A stretch of DNA of 64,000 bases from CALMUP01 sp035327305 (GTDB lineage: Bacteria; Verrucomicrobiota; Kiritimatiellia; CAIVKH01). The translations under genes were made by a program, and so were the position numbers. Below, in pieces: positions 38,274 to 47,274 of the stretch (positions are counted from its first letter, which is position 1; the number at the start of each line of letters is the position of its first letter). The DNA is taken from NCBI GenBank assembly GCA_035327305.1, contig DAOLDL010000007.1, positions 1 through 64,000 of the forward strand, given 5' to 3'. Under the pieces are notes generated by a model. The model searched no databases. It was not told the DNA's origin and worked only from the letters and a program-made list of their open reading frames with translations.

Positions 38274-39401
38274 TTATTTTTGATCGGAGTTCTCGCCAGG
38301 CGCTTCGAGGCCTTCAATGTTTTTTTGGGCGGTAATAATATCTCTTAACCGGTCGTAAGGACTGCTTGGTTCCGCGCGCCCGGTAATTTTGCACCAGGTT
38401 TTCAGCAACCGACGGCTCCATTTGTATGTTGCGGAATCTGCCAGCACGTTGGCGCAGTGCTCCAGATCACGGTTCCAGGCAAGGATGTCCCTCTTAAAAA
38501 CCCGTACAAATTCGATTTCGGACTCCAAATGCGCATTCCGGATAACCAGATTGTTTTTTTCATTAAGTAAAGTCAGGTATTGTTTTTCAAAGGACTTCAA
38601 TGCCATCAGTCCGCCGTTTGAGATTTTCCACGGGGTCTTCCAAGTCAGTGCTGTCCCATCCAAAATGGCAAGATGCAACTCCTTCTGCCGGCTATTCAGG
38701 ACATCGATGGTACTATCCACCCGCACTTGCTCTCGCTGAAGATTGGAGTCGATCCATGATTGAATGGTGGACTTATCCGGCACACACAAGCCACTTACTC
38801 CGTTACGATTGAAAAACTCCAGCATGCGTGTCAATTCGGCTTCCGGCTCCCGCAGAACATTTTCATAGTGAAGAATAATTCTGGGACAATCCCGGGTGTT
38901 CCAAAAGGCGGCGCCGGTGTAACATTCCCACAAGCCGAGTCCGGTATGAATTGAGCAATCGCCACGGCTTTCCAATGAATGGGCAACCTGAAGCGGATCA
39001 CGCACCACCAGGACACAGACCGGATTCTCGACCAGTTTGCGCCAGCATGGCAGGGTAAGACAGATGCGAGGATCCTTTACGAACCATGGTTGATTCAGAT
39101 TATAATCTTCCACCATGGACCCCAACACTTCGCGCACACGTTCCAATGGAGTATTTTCAAACTGCAACGGTCTGTATTCTGAAACCCGATGCCATTCCAA
39201 CTTATAATCCGCCAAAAGCAGGTCATTTCCTGTAATTACATCCCATCGCTCCCAGTAACCTTTAGGATTAGCCTTCTCGGCGGGTAGTTGCTTGTCCTCC
39301 GGACCGAAATATGCGCCCATCTTGACAAGTAAACCGGACAAAGCCGAAGTGCCGGACCGATGCATCCCCACGACAAATATATTACCGGTGTGTGAAGACA
39401 T
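38274..39401 (-). CDS. Sulfotransferase family protein with C-terminal coiled coil
   Basis: A 375-residue enzyme with PAPS P-loop VVGMHRSGTSAL (about 10-21), a second block VLVVRDPLQVAHSL and IILHYENVLREPEAEL, all sulfotransferase-like. A C-terminal heptad-rich stretch (KQYLTLLNEKNNLVIRNAHLESEIEFV) and a basic tail follow; such tails are common in glycan-cluster transferases and may anchor it to a complex. It is the second sulfotransferase in this region, so two positions of a surface glycan may be sulfated. It lies 38 bases after the 84-residue protein gene. Confidence 0.87.
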   Translation of the reverse strand: MSSHTGNIFVVGMHRSGTSALSGLLVKMGAYFGPEDKQLPAEKANPKGYWERWDVITGNDLLLADYKLEWHRVSEYRPLQFENTPLERVREVLGSMVEDYNLNQPWFVKDPRICLTLPCWRKLVENPVCVLVVRDPLQVAHSLESRGDCSIHTGLGLWECYTGAAFWNTRDCPRIILHYENVLREPEAELTRMLEFFNRNGVSGLCVPDKSTIQSWIDSNLQREQVRVDSTIDVLNSRQKELHLAILDGTALTWKTPWKISNGGLMALKSFEKQYLTLLNEKNNLVIRNAHLESEIEFVRVFKRDILAWNRDLEHCANVLADSATYKWSRRLLKTWCKITGRAEPSSPYDRLRDIITAQKNIEGLEAPGENSDQK

Positions 39402-39439
39402 CTGAATCCAGAATGTATGTTGCGAGTTTCATGATAAAA

Positions 39440-39694
39440 TCAGCGGGGTTTGTTTGCATGGAATTTCCGGACTATATGCCGGAACAAACCCGATCGCATG
39501 TACAACCAAATGCCCGCTTTTCCAAATACATGCAGAAAAAGCATTTTAGCCACAAACTTTAAATTTGGTCCACCGCCAAACAATCCGAACGGCAACACCC
39601 TGAATATCATATCCTGGCGAAGTATCCGCCAGATGGAATGACCGCGAATATCGTGATCGGCCGTGGTTATTTTTTTCCCGCATTCGTTGTTCAT
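39440..39694 (-). CDS. Small basic protein coupled to the HAD-like protein gene
   Basis: An 84-residue protein of unknown function. It is basic and has hydrophobic/aromatic stretches (MIFRVLPFGLFGGGPNLKFVAKMLFLHVFGKAGIWLYMRSG). The ATG at 39694 overlaps the stop of the upstream HAD-like gene by 4 bases (ATGA), which supports a real gene. It looks like the basic C-terminal tail found at the end of some glycosyltransferases, so it may be a detached or remnant tail. I cannot assign a family. Confidence 0.55.
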   Translation of the reverse strand: MNNECGKKITTADHDIRGHSIWRILRQDMIFRVLPFGLFGGGPNLKFVAKMLFLHVFGKAGIWLYMRSGLFRHIVRKFHANKPR

Positions 39695-41754
39695 GATCGC
39701 AACCAGTAAACCGCGTGTTTCAGATAATGATAAGCGCGAAGCCCGGGCAGAAAACGCAATTGCCAGACCGGGCGATTCCACAAACGACGCAACGCTTTTT
39801 TGGCCATGGATGACGGCGGGCGACTTGCCGCAAAATCATCAAGGTGATGGATACGGGTCAATATTTCCACGTCGCGCGTACGCGGATACGCAATGTGATT
39901 TACGGTAAGGACATTCAGCCAGGGCTTCATCTCCCGGGCATCATACCCCATTACGGACATGGCGGGACCATACCGGCGTGCGGCGGCGCGAATCCCTTCC
40001 TGCACGGGAGCGAAATAATCGCTCTGCGTTTTTTCATTTAGAGCGCAGGCATCGTTATCGGGGCGGAAAACCAATTCGAAGCCTCCCGCATCATTTGGCG
40101 AATAAGCCATCAACCCCGGATGGTTGGCCCGCGTTGTTTCCTCAAACAAATCCTGGGCATACAACAGCAGGCTACCAGTAAATCCAAATTTTTTATGATC
40201 GTGATAAAAACCTTCAAGTTGATTATCCGGAGCATACGGGAATGGATATCCGGCGGCGCAAACCAACAGATGCCCGTGAATGACCGGATGATCAGCACGA
40301 TGACGGGTGGCCTGGTATAGAAATCGCTGGATGTTACCCAACCAGCCAATATCCACAACCGCGACTTTGCCGGACGAGAAAAAACCCTCGGATTCAAGAT
40401 AACTCTGCAATGCTGAATTGGCTGGAAGAGACTGCTTTTTTATTTCCGCCTGAAAGTCCGCATCATGCTCCACCATGCGCTGAAAGCTCAAGCCGTTGCG
40501 AGGATTCCATCCATCATGCCAGTGACTTAGCGGTGTATCGACATCCAGGCCATGGCGTTTGAGAATCGGCAGGAAAGGTCCCGGCGTCAGATTGAAAACA
40601 CGGCATACATCGCGAAAATCGCGGTTGGTGGCAGGAAGAAATGTGATACGTGCATTTTCATGAGACAGGCCCTCGTGCGCGCAGGCCGCACCGGCAAGAG
40701 CCATCCGGCTGACATAGAGGTAATGATCCTCCGGCAATTTCTTTCCGGCAAAAATTACCGGAGCAATGGTTTTCCATATTTCGCGCAGGATTTCACCTTC
40801 GCGGGAAAGGAAATATACCCGCTCGACACCTTCAGCCATCGCTCGTTCAGCAACATGATGTACAAATGCGCACAACAAAGGTCCGAAATATACGAACCCA
40901 TGACGATACAAGTCGGAACGCGGAATATTTTCACTTTCCATCGGAAGCATGTACTGCTGAACCAATCGACCGCGCCAATAGGGACGTTTGACTGCGATTT
41001 CATGATAGGACTTGGCCAGCAATTTGCGGTGCATTTCTCCCACATCCTGCAATACCAAAGCGGAAATGCCTGCTTCACATGGGCGACTTCCGTCGGAAAT
41101 TGGATTGTCGCCGACATGAAGCCAGCGGGCGGTATTCAAATCAAGCTTCTTGCGAATAAGCGGCCAGGCCGCACCCGAAGCTTTGGCCGCCATCGAGTCC
41201 GCCGAAGAAAACACTTCATCAATCAAGCCTTCCAATCCCGCCTTATCCAACAGTGCCTTGATATGCGTGGCGGGAAGATACATATCGCTGATGGCCAGTA
41301 CACGCTTGCCTTGAGACTTCAGCCATATCAGCAAATCCTTAAAGGCAACACGGGCCAGAAGGAAATCGGATTCGATGGAAAGCTCGAAGTTCGTTACATC
41401 CTCAAGCATGCGGTCCTTTTTCTCCTGTCCAAAAATCAGGCCCAATACATCGGCCATGAACAAGGGATAACTGGCCTCATGATCAGGAAATTTGCGACCG
41501 GCGCGACGGCGATGCATGGCTTCCACCTTGTCACGCAAACGTTGGACTTTCTCCGGACGCCAATTTTCACCTGAAGCACGGGCAAGATTTGAGATGTAGC
41601 GGGCGGTCGCCATTTTAAGCAGGTCCGGATTGTGGATTCGCCGAATCAGCAATGTGTCAAAAACATCGAACGACACCACATCGAAATCACCCGCCATTTC
41701 ACGGATTTTCGCGACCAATTGATCGATCTTATGATAAGTCGTCAATGTGCTCAT
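39691..41754 (-). CDS. Large HAD-like hydrolase of glycan gene clusters
   Basis: A 687-residue protein. The N-terminal third is HAD-like: VVSFDVFDTLLIRR with D30 as putative nucleophile (the i+2 residue is Phe, as in dehalogenase-type enzymes, not Asp), VLAISDMYLP (motif II), and WLHVGDNPISDG (motif IV). The remaining 400 residues (for example VYFLSREGEILREIWK, VAVVDIGWLGNIQRFLYQ) form a domain that I recognise only as typical of HAD proteins in polysaccharide clusters. Start and stop overlap the neighbours by 4 bases on each side. It may remove phosphate from or isomerise a sugar intermediate; unproven. Confidence 0.8.
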   Translation of the reverse strand: MSTLTTYHKIDQLVAKIREMAGDFDVVSFDVFDTLLIRRIHNPDLLKMATARYISNLARASGENWRPEKVQRLRDKVEAMHRRRAGRKFPDHEASYPLFMADVLGLIFGQEKKDRMLEDVTNFELSIESDFLLARVAFKDLLIWLKSQGKRVLAISDMYLPATHIKALLDKAGLEGLIDEVFSSADSMAAKASGAAWPLIRKKLDLNTARWLHVGDNPISDGSRPCEAGISALVLQDVGEMHRKLLAKSYHEIAVKRPYWRGRLVQQYMLPMESENIPRSDLYRHGFVYFGPLLCAFVHHVAERAMAEGVERVYFLSREGEILREIWKTIAPVIFAGKKLPEDHYLYVSRMALAGAACAHEGLSHENARITFLPATNRDFRDVCRVFNLTPGPFLPILKRHGLDVDTPLSHWHDGWNPRNGLSFQRMVEHDADFQAEIKKQSLPANSALQSYLESEGFFSSGKVAVVDIGWLGNIQRFLYQATRHRADHPVIHGHLLVCAAGYPFPYAPDNQLEGFYHDHKKFGFTGSLLLYAQDLFEETTRANHPGLMAYSPNDAGGFELVFRPDNDACALNEKTQSDYFAPVQEGIRAAARRYGPAMSVMGYDAREMKPWLNVLTVNHIAYPRTRDVEILTRIHHLDDFAASRPPSSMAKKALRRLWNRPVWQLRFLPGLRAYHYLKHAVYWLRS

Positions 41755-42638
41755 GCACGGCTCCGACCAAAAAAGCGGATGAATTTTTCAACCAGTGGAA
41801 GCCAGCGTCCCCACCGCAAACGCCGCCTGACATCCACCAATTCGCGTTGCAGTTCCAAGATACGGTCAAGACCGGTTTGCGCGCGCGCGGCGGCCGACGG
41901 TGGCAAACCGGCCAGCATGTATTTGCGAATGACCAGCAAATCCTCTTCGCGCGCCTTGATTGCGCCCTGCTTCAAAGTGTTTGCGCCGTGAATGCGATAC
42001 TTAAGAAGCTTCTCCCCGTGGAGGAAGTTGCATTTGCCCGGGAAAGCCAACAGCAAGCGGAAGATATAGTCGTAATCATGCAAATACCGCAACGACGCAA
42101 AATCACCAGTGGTTTGGGCGGCATGAGCGGTCATAAAAAGATTGGAGGTGGTTATCATCAGATTGCCACGCAGAAAACCTGCGTATAAATCGCCCGTTTT
42201 CAGAAAATGATTTACGTTTCGGGCATTCCAGACATGCCAATAGTGCGTTCCCTCGGGAATCAGGTTGCCGGCATCATCAATTGGCTCAACCGCGGTGAAA
42301 ACCGCTTCGGCGCCTTCTTTCGCCGCCGCAAGACAACGGGCCAGCCTTTCCGGATGATAAACATCATCGGAATTAAGAATTGAAATATAATCTCCGCGCG
42401 CCAGGGACATGCCTTTGTTCAGGGCATTGTAGGCATCCTGATTTTCCTGAAAGTGATAATGAATACGGGAATCATCATATCCCTTGATAACCGCCGCCGT
42501 GCCATCGGTGGAACCGTCGTCCACAATGACCAGTTCAAAATCCTTGAGTGTCTGGTTCAACACACCTTCGATGGCGGGGCCGACAAACCGTTCATGGTTG
42601 TAGGCGGGCATCACGATGGATATCAGAGGTTTCTGCAT
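41751..42638 (-). CDS. Glycosyltransferase family 2
   Basis: A 295-residue GT-A enzyme: ISIVMPAYNHERFV at the N-terminus, LVIVDDGSTDGT, NALNKGMSLARGDYISILNSDDVYHPERL with the DD metal site, and a middle block HDYDYIFRLLL. A basic tail (RWGRWLPLVEKFIRFFGRSR) may attach it to the membrane. ATG at 42638 gives the normal family start. It overlaps the HAD-like gene by 4 bases and follows a methyltransferase gene by 36 bases. Confidence 0.92.
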   Translation of the reverse strand: MQKPLISIVMPAYNHERFVGPAIEGVLNQTLKDFELVIVDDGSTDGTAAVIKGYDDSRIHYHFQENQDAYNALNKGMSLARGDYISILNSDDVYHPERLARCLAAAKEGAEAVFTAVEPIDDAGNLIPEGTHYWHVWNARNVNHFLKTGDLYAGFLRGNLMITTSNLFMTAHAAQTTGDFASLRYLHDYDYIFRLLLAFPGKCNFLHGEKLLKYRIHGANTLKQGAIKAREEDLLVIRKYMLAGLPPSAAARAQTGLDRILELQRELVDVRRRLRWGRWLPLVEKFIRFFGRSRA

Positions 42639-42674
42639 GTTTATGCGTTTACCGGAAGAAAGGTGGATTCGCAA

Positions 42675-43523
42675 TCATTTAGAGGCACTCCGGGCAAACA
42701 CGCAAAAGGATGGACCCGCGGGATGCGCCACATCTTCACAGCCGACATGAATTTCAGTTTTACCAAAATGTCGCAGGGCGGCCAGGATATCTTCCCGCCT
42801 CATCCAGCGACTGTAAGGCGTGTCTCCGCCGAGGTGTAATGGATTCCATACGGAAGCGCCATACGATCGATGCACGACACGGGCCTGAAAGCCACCCCAC
42901 GCCATTTCTTTCTCCGCACCAAAGCGATGACGGTGCGCAGAATTGCTTTTGATCAATGCATCGTCATAATAGTGCGTCCAAAAATAAACGGCATCCGCGC
43001 GGGTGCAAGCCAACCCGATCAGTTTTACCGGATCAGCCATATGGTACAGCACACCGCTGGCCAGACATAAATCGTGGCGATCGGTATGCCGGTCAAGATA
43101 CTCGACGAAATCCGCGCATAAAAATCGGGCGCGGTTCAATTCAAGCAGTTCTTTGGCAATCAGGCATTTCATGAAGGATTGACCGTTGGATTCAATGGAA
43201 ATTACGGATGACGCCCCCATCTGTATAACCTGCCGGGTGTGACTGCCCTCCATGGGCCCCAACTCGAGAACCGACTTGCCTTGCACCTCAAAATGTTCAC
43301 CCAGCCAGCGAATACGCGGGTCATCCCAGAGCGCCTTGTTTCCGGCGGATACCTTCACCTGTGGAGGAAACGAAGCCACCCACTCACCCTTGAATAAATC
43401 GATGGCGTTTTGTTCCGCATCCGCGCCTTTGACGAATCGATTCAGCGAATTGCGATTTCGAGATGCCAACCAGGCGCTTAACAATTTTTCCTTAAACAAT
43501 CCCATAAAATCCACACATTCCAT
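42675..43523 (-). CDS. SAM-dependent methyltransferase
   Basis: A 282-residue protein with a class I methyltransferase core: VLELGPMEGSHTRQV (motif I), SVISIESNGQSF, ADFVEYLDRHTDRHDLCLASGVLYHMADPVKL. The final motif region (CVFARS) is short. Related proteins occur in O-antigen and other glycan clusters and are thought to methylate sugars or fatty groups. Start at ATG 43523 or 43505 cannot be decided; neither has a strong ribosome binding site. First gene of the minus-strand unit that runs through GT2, HAD-like protein, small protein and sulfotransferase. Confidence 0.84.
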   Translation of the reverse strand: MECVDFMGLFKEKLLSAWLASRNRNSLNRFVKGADAEQNAIDLFKGEWVASFPPQVKVSAGNKALWDDPRIRWLGEHFEVQGKSVLELGPMEGSHTRQVIQMGASSVISIESNGQSFMKCLIAKELLELNRARFLCADFVEYLDRHTDRHDLCLASGVLYHMADPVKLIGLACTRADAVYFWTHYYDDALIKSNSAHRHRFGAEKEMAWGGFQARVVHRSYGASVWNPLHLGGDTPYSRWMRREDILAALRHFGKTEIHVGCEDVAHPAGPSFCVFARSASK

Positions 43524-43593
43524 GCAAGGATATTTTTACTTCATGCCCAGACATTGTACGATATGATGCCTTACGGCAATCCATAAGATAAAC

Positions 43594-45156
43594 ATGACAC
43601 CTCCGGGACAATCCAAAAGCAACGCCATCGTGATGTTCGGCATGACACTGCTCATCGCTTTCTGCTTTGGTTCATCCCTCACGGCCTGGTTTCATGGCGA
43701 TGATTTTGTCCACGTCGCACTTTTGTCGCAGGAGCGCGACGGTGTCATGTCCAACATCTGGAAAGGTTCACTGACGGGAAACGCCCCGGACCATAATTAT
43801 CGGCCCATTGCCTACACGGCGTTTTACCTGTTGAACACCGGCGATTCCGCAATTTATTTGCGTTTGTTTGTGCTGGCACTGCACATGCTTACGACGTGCC
43901 TGCTGTTCCGCGTTTTGCAGGCCGATGGAATAGATCGCTTGCCCGCGGCGGGTGGTGCGTTGATATTTGCACTGCATCCCGGCGCTCAACCGACGGTCTT
44001 GTGGGTAAGCGCCCTTGGCGATGTGCTGACCACATTTTTCTGCATACTTGCCATCAGCATCTACCTTGAAAAGCCCCGCGGATTACTGCGTATTTCCACC
44101 CTGCTGTTGTGTTATGCCGGAGCGGCTTTGTCAAAGGAAACAGGATTTGTGCTTCCCGCCCTGTTAATGTTGTTTGCCTGGAAACGAAACGAGCTGTTCC
44201 GTGAATGGCGATCATGGCTTGCGTTTTTCGTATTCGGATTATTGATTCTGGTCATCCGCAGTCACTTGCTTGAAAATTTCGCCGCCGGCCCCAGAACCGG
44301 GCACTATTTCACACCTGGACTGCACACGTTATTATCGCTCGCCAAATATGCTTATGCTCTGCTCATTCCTTTTCCCTGGCATTGGACGTATGCTCATGCG
44401 TGGCTCGCCGGGTTTGGTTTGCTGGCTCCCGTTGGAATCATTATTCTGCTGGCGCGCAAGGGCATAATACGCGGAGGCATGCCACTCCTGGTTTCCGCGG
44501 GCATGATTGCGCTACCCCTCCTGCCCGTGATCAATGTATTTGCCAACTGGTACTTGTACATGCCGATGATCGGCATCGGATTTATTGCCGCGCACATACT
44601 TCACGCCCTGCCCCGCCGCGGGACAATGATCATCTCCTGCGTACTTGTTTCATGGTTTGGCATTACCGGCGTTTATAACTCGCTGAATTTTGTGCGGGCA
44701 GGAAATATGGAAAAGGCCTTGCTGGCTGAACTCGCACAAAAACCTGAAAATGAATTTATGGCGATAGGCATGCCTCGACAGTACCGTGGAGTTCCCATGA
44801 TTACATTTTCCCATCATTTGGAGCTGGCGCTTGAACGTTACCACGGAACGACAAAGTCCATCGCCCTGCCCACACCCGCGGCCTATTCCTGTTTTGCGCA
44901 TGAGGTCACATGGAATCAGACAAGCCCCGGCATCTTGGAACTGAAACTTCCGTCGGCTACCCTGGATTATTTCGACCTGTTCAAGGAACGGGGAGAACCC
45001 TGGCGCCCCTACATAAACGTGTTGAAGTCCAACCGCTGGGGATTTCCAGTATCGCTGGAACTTACCCTTCCCCGCACCCTTCCTTTATATATCTATCAAG
45101 GCGAAGGCCATGGCGAACGTTTTGTTCGAATCGAGGATAAGCGGATCGAATTATAG
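43594..45156 (+). CDS. Polytopic membrane protein, probable GT-C glycosyltransferase
   Basis: A 520-residue protein with about ten transmembrane helices. The first external loop WFHGDDFVHVALL has the DD pair of GT-C enzymes, followed by NYRPIAYTAFYLLN and AALSKETGFVLP, patterns shared with tetratricopeptide/PMT-type membrane transferases. The last 150 residues form a soluble tail (EVTWNQTSPGILELKLPS...). It stands alone on the plus strand, divergent from the methyltransferase gene and 77 bases before efp. It probably glycosylates a periplasmic acceptor; the sugar is unknown. Confidence 0.74.
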   Translation: MTPPGQSKSNAIVMFGMTLLIAFCFGSSLTAWFHGDDFVHVALLSQERDGVMSNIWKGSLTGNAPDHNYRPIAYTAFYLLNTGDSAIYLRLFVLALHMLTTCLLFRVLQADGIDRLPAAGGALIFALHPGAQPTVLWVSALGDVLTTFFCILAISIYLEKPRGLLRISTLLLCYAGAALSKETGFVLPALLMLFAWKRNELFREWRSWLAFFVFGLLILVIRSHLLENFAAGPRTGHYFTPGLHTLLSLAKYAYALLIPFPWHWTYAHAWLAGFGLLAPVGIIILLARKGIIRGGMPLLVSAGMIALPLLPVINVFANWYLYMPMIGIGFIAAHILHALPRRGTMIISCVLVSWFGITGVYNSLNFVRAGNMEKALLAELAQKPENEFMAIGMPRQYRGVPMITFSHHLELALERYHGTTKSIALPTPAAYSCFAHEVTWNQTSPGILELKLPSATLDYFDLFKERGEPWRPYINVLKSNRWGFPVSLELTLPRTLPLYIYQGEGHGERFVRIEDKRIEL

Positions 45157-45174
45157 CCGGGGCACGCTTTTGTC

Positions 45175-45203
45175 TTGGCGAACCCCGGGCAAATCGCTAT
45201 AAA
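45175..45203 (+). promoter_or_regulatory. Predicted sigma70-type promoter for efp-epmA
   Basis: TTGGCG (45175-45180), 17-base spacer, TATAAA (45198-45203). Matches are 4 of 6 and 5 of 6. Transcription would begin near 45210, leaving about 24 bases before the ATG, which include AGAGAGGA. The -35 lies inside the loop of an inverted repeat (CCGGGG at 45157-45162 and CCCCGG at 45183-45188). Confidence 0.55.
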
Positions 45204-45233
45204 CGCGGCCTTTTTTAGAGAGGAAACAGGATC

Positions 45234-45815
45234 ATGGCAGATTATAGCGCATCGGATTTACGCAAAGGCTTGAAAATTGAATTGGATGGCGTCCCCTTCG
45301 AAATCACGGAATTTCAGTTCGTGAAACCCGGCAAGGGAATGGCCATGTACAAATGTCGCATTCGCAACATGATCACCGGCGGCACCCAGGACCGCACTTT
45401 CCGCGAAGTGGAAAAAATCGGGAAGCCTGATATTTATTCCCGCGAACTTGTATATACATATAAGAGCGGTGACAATTACGTGTTCAGCGATCCTGACACG
45501 TACGAGGAAGTTGAAATTGCCGAAGACGCCATCGGTGACCGCAAATGGTTCCTGATTGAGGAAATGCATGTCAACATCCTGTTTTATAACGGCAAACCCA
45601 TTGATTTTGATTTGCCGGTATTTATCGAAAAAGAAATTATCGAAACCGAACCCGGTTTCCGCGGCGATACCGCCAACAACGTGACCAAGCCGGCGACTCT
45701 GGACAATGGCTACGAAATTCAAGTGCCGATCTTCATCAATCAGGGCGATATTGTACGCGTCGACACCAGAACCGGCAAATACGCCGATCGGGTCAGTAGC
45801 GCCGGACGCAAGTAA
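45234..45815 (+). CDS. efp: Translation elongation factor P
   Basis: A 193-residue protein that helps the ribosome form peptide bonds at polyproline stretches. The three OB/KOW-like domains are intact. The tip loop is VKPGKGMAMYK, with K34 at the position that is lysylated by EpmA in proteobacteria; the PGKG context is that of lysine-type EF-P and not arginine-type. The next gene is epmA, 3 bases away, matching this. ATG at 45234 is preceded by AGAGAGGAAACAGGA, a good ribosome binding site. In this window, proline-rich proteins such as the CxxC membrane protein would be possible clients. Confidence 0.97.
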   Translation: MADYSASDLRKGLKIELDGVPFEITEFQFVKPGKGMAMYKCRIRNMITGGTQDRTFREVEKIGKPDIYSRELVYTYKSGDNYVFSDPDTYEEVEIAEDAIGDRKWFLIEEMHVNILFYNGKPIDFDLPVFIEKEIIETEPGFRGDTANNVTKPATLDNGYEIQVPIFINQGDIVRVDTRTGKYADRVSSAGRK

Positions 45816-45818
45816 TCC

Positions 45819-46763
45819 ATGACACCTCAAATCGAATCCCTTGCCGGGGATTCCACCCGGTTGGCCGCTTTGCGCCCGGCCCTGAAAATGCGAAGCAAGG
45901 CATTGCTGGGCGTCCGGTTGTTTTTCCAGTCTCGCGATTTTATCGAGGTGGAGACACCGACCCGGCTCAAATTCCCGGCGCTGGAAACGCACATTGATGC
46001 CGAACCGTCGGGTGAATACTACTTGCGTACGTCACCGGAATTGCACATGAAGCGGTTATTGGCCGCCGGGTATGAACGCATTTATCAAATCGGACCCTGC
46101 TTTCGCAAAGGCGAGCGCGGCGAGCGCCATCATCCCGAGTACACGATGCTGGAATGGTACCGTATCGATTCTGACTATATGGACATCTTGAAAGATACAC
46201 ATGGGCTTGTCGCCGAGCTTGCGCGTCGCGCCACCGGCGGAACCAGCCGAATCACCATTCAAGGCAGGAACGTAGATTTGGCCCGGGAATGGAAAGTCAT
46301 AACTGTTTCGGAAGCGTTCAAGACATTTGCGGGATGGGATCCCGCCGAAAATTTTGACGAAGATCGCTTCAACCGGGATCTTGTGGAAAAAGTTGAACCG
46401 GCTTTGCCCCTGCATCAGCCGACCATTTTAAAGGATTACCCCATCGAAGCCGGCGCCTTCGCACGCAGTAAACCCGGAGCGCCACATCTTGCCGAACGGT
46501 GGGAACTTTACCTGGGCGGACTTGAAATCGCCAACGCCTATTCGGAATTGATTGATCCAATCGAACAGGAGTCACGTTTTCACAAAGCCGCAGAGGCACG
46601 AGCAGTTCTCGGAAAACCTGTTTATCCGATCGACGCACAATTCATCGAATGCATGAAAGCGGGCTTGCCTCCTTGCGCGGGAATCGCTCTGGGACTTGAC
46701 CGATTGCTGATGGTTTTTGCCCAGGCGGCCAGTCTGGACGAAGTCATGGCATTCCGGGAATAA
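45819..46763 (+). CDS. epmA: EF-P lysyltransferase EpmA (LysRS paralogue)
   Basis: A 314-residue class II synthetase core without an anticodon-binding domain, which attaches (R)-beta-lysine or lysine to K34 of EF-P. Motif 2 is FRKGERGERHHPEYTMLEWYR and motif 3 ALGLDRLLMVFAQA; ETPTRLKFPALETHI is the family N-terminal block. Its location 3 bases after efp supports the role. EpmB (lysine 2,3-aminomutase), which makes the beta-lysine, is not in the window. It converges with a lipoprotein gene 12 bases away. Confidence 0.96.
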   Translation: MTPQIESLAGDSTRLAALRPALKMRSKALLGVRLFFQSRDFIEVETPTRLKFPALETHIDAEPSGEYYLRTSPELHMKRLLAAGYERIYQIGPCFRKGERGERHHPEYTMLEWYRIDSDYMDILKDTHGLVAELARRATGGTSRITIQGRNVDLAREWKVITVSEAFKTFAGWDPAENFDEDRFNRDLVEKVEPALPLHQPTILKDYPIEAGAFARSKPGAPHLAERWELYLGGLEIANAYSELIDPIEQESRFHKAAEARAVLGKPVYPIDAQFIECMKAGLPPCAGIALGLDRLLMVFAQAASLDEVMAFRE

Positions 46764-46775
46764 AGCTGAATGGCA

Positions 46776-47228
46776 TTAACGCTGTAATGTCTCGATTGCC
46801 GAGACTTTTCCCTCGGAAAATTCAATGCGAATTCGCTCGTACTCGTTATCCCGGGCGACATCCACCCACACCCAGTCACTGGTCGTGCGATACCGTCCGG
46901 TATTGTCGCGGTATCGAATATTTGCATTTACTCGCTGGCGATCCGTCGTGGTTGTTTTGGCGGTATATGACCATACCTCAATGGTTCCGCCTTTGGTTTG
47001 CCTGGTGTAGACACGATTCGGCGAACCAAGCGCCATGGTTACCATCTCCGGTTCAAAACCGATATCGATCTGGCCTTTGCGGATCAACTCTTGAGCTTCC
47101 AGCGGAAAAGAACCGAACAATTCAGGATTCTGCTTAATTCGGGAGTCAGGCGATGCGCATCCTGAAACCACCAGCGTCAAAGCCAAAACCCAAATCCCCA
47201 CCCGGCAAGAATCACGATTTAGTTTCAT
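46776..47228 (-). CDS. Outer-membrane lipoprotein of unknown role
   Basis: A 150-residue protein with a lipoprotein signal peptide ending at the lipobox VVSGC (C24). The mature part has FGSFPLEAQELIRKGQIDIGFEPEMV, ALGSPNRVYT and IEVWSYT, a pattern like the SmpA/OmlA (BamE)-type fold of small envelope lipoproteins, though similarity is only by motif. It would be processed by LspA and exported by Lol. It lies 46 bases after the end of the MoxR operon on the same strand and may be read through from it. Confidence 0.8.
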   Translation of the reverse strand: MKLNRDSCRVGIWVLALTLVVSGCASPDSRIKQNPELFGSFPLEAQELIRKGQIDIGFEPEMVTMALGSPNRVYTRQTKGGTIEVWSYTAKTTTTDRQRVNANIRYRDNTGRYRTTSDWVWVDVARDNEYERIRIEFSEGKVSAIETLQR

Positions 47229-47274
47229 GACGCCAGCGTATCAGATTCATTAAAATATACAAGACGGACTCGAT

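Noticed and set aside
40552..41574. A 340-codon open frame on the plus strand inside the HAD-like gene
   Set aside because: It runs opposite to a gene with clear HAD motifs and coupled neighbours, and its translation has no family signature; it is a shadow of the reverse strand.
45157..45188. The GC-rich inverted repeat as a terminator of the GT-C gene
   Set aside because: No run of T follows the second arm and the loop is 20 bases, so it is not a convincing intrinsic terminator.
45258..45992. A 244-codon minus-strand frame across efp and the start of epmA
   Set aside because: It covers two conserved plus-strand genes and shows no protein features.
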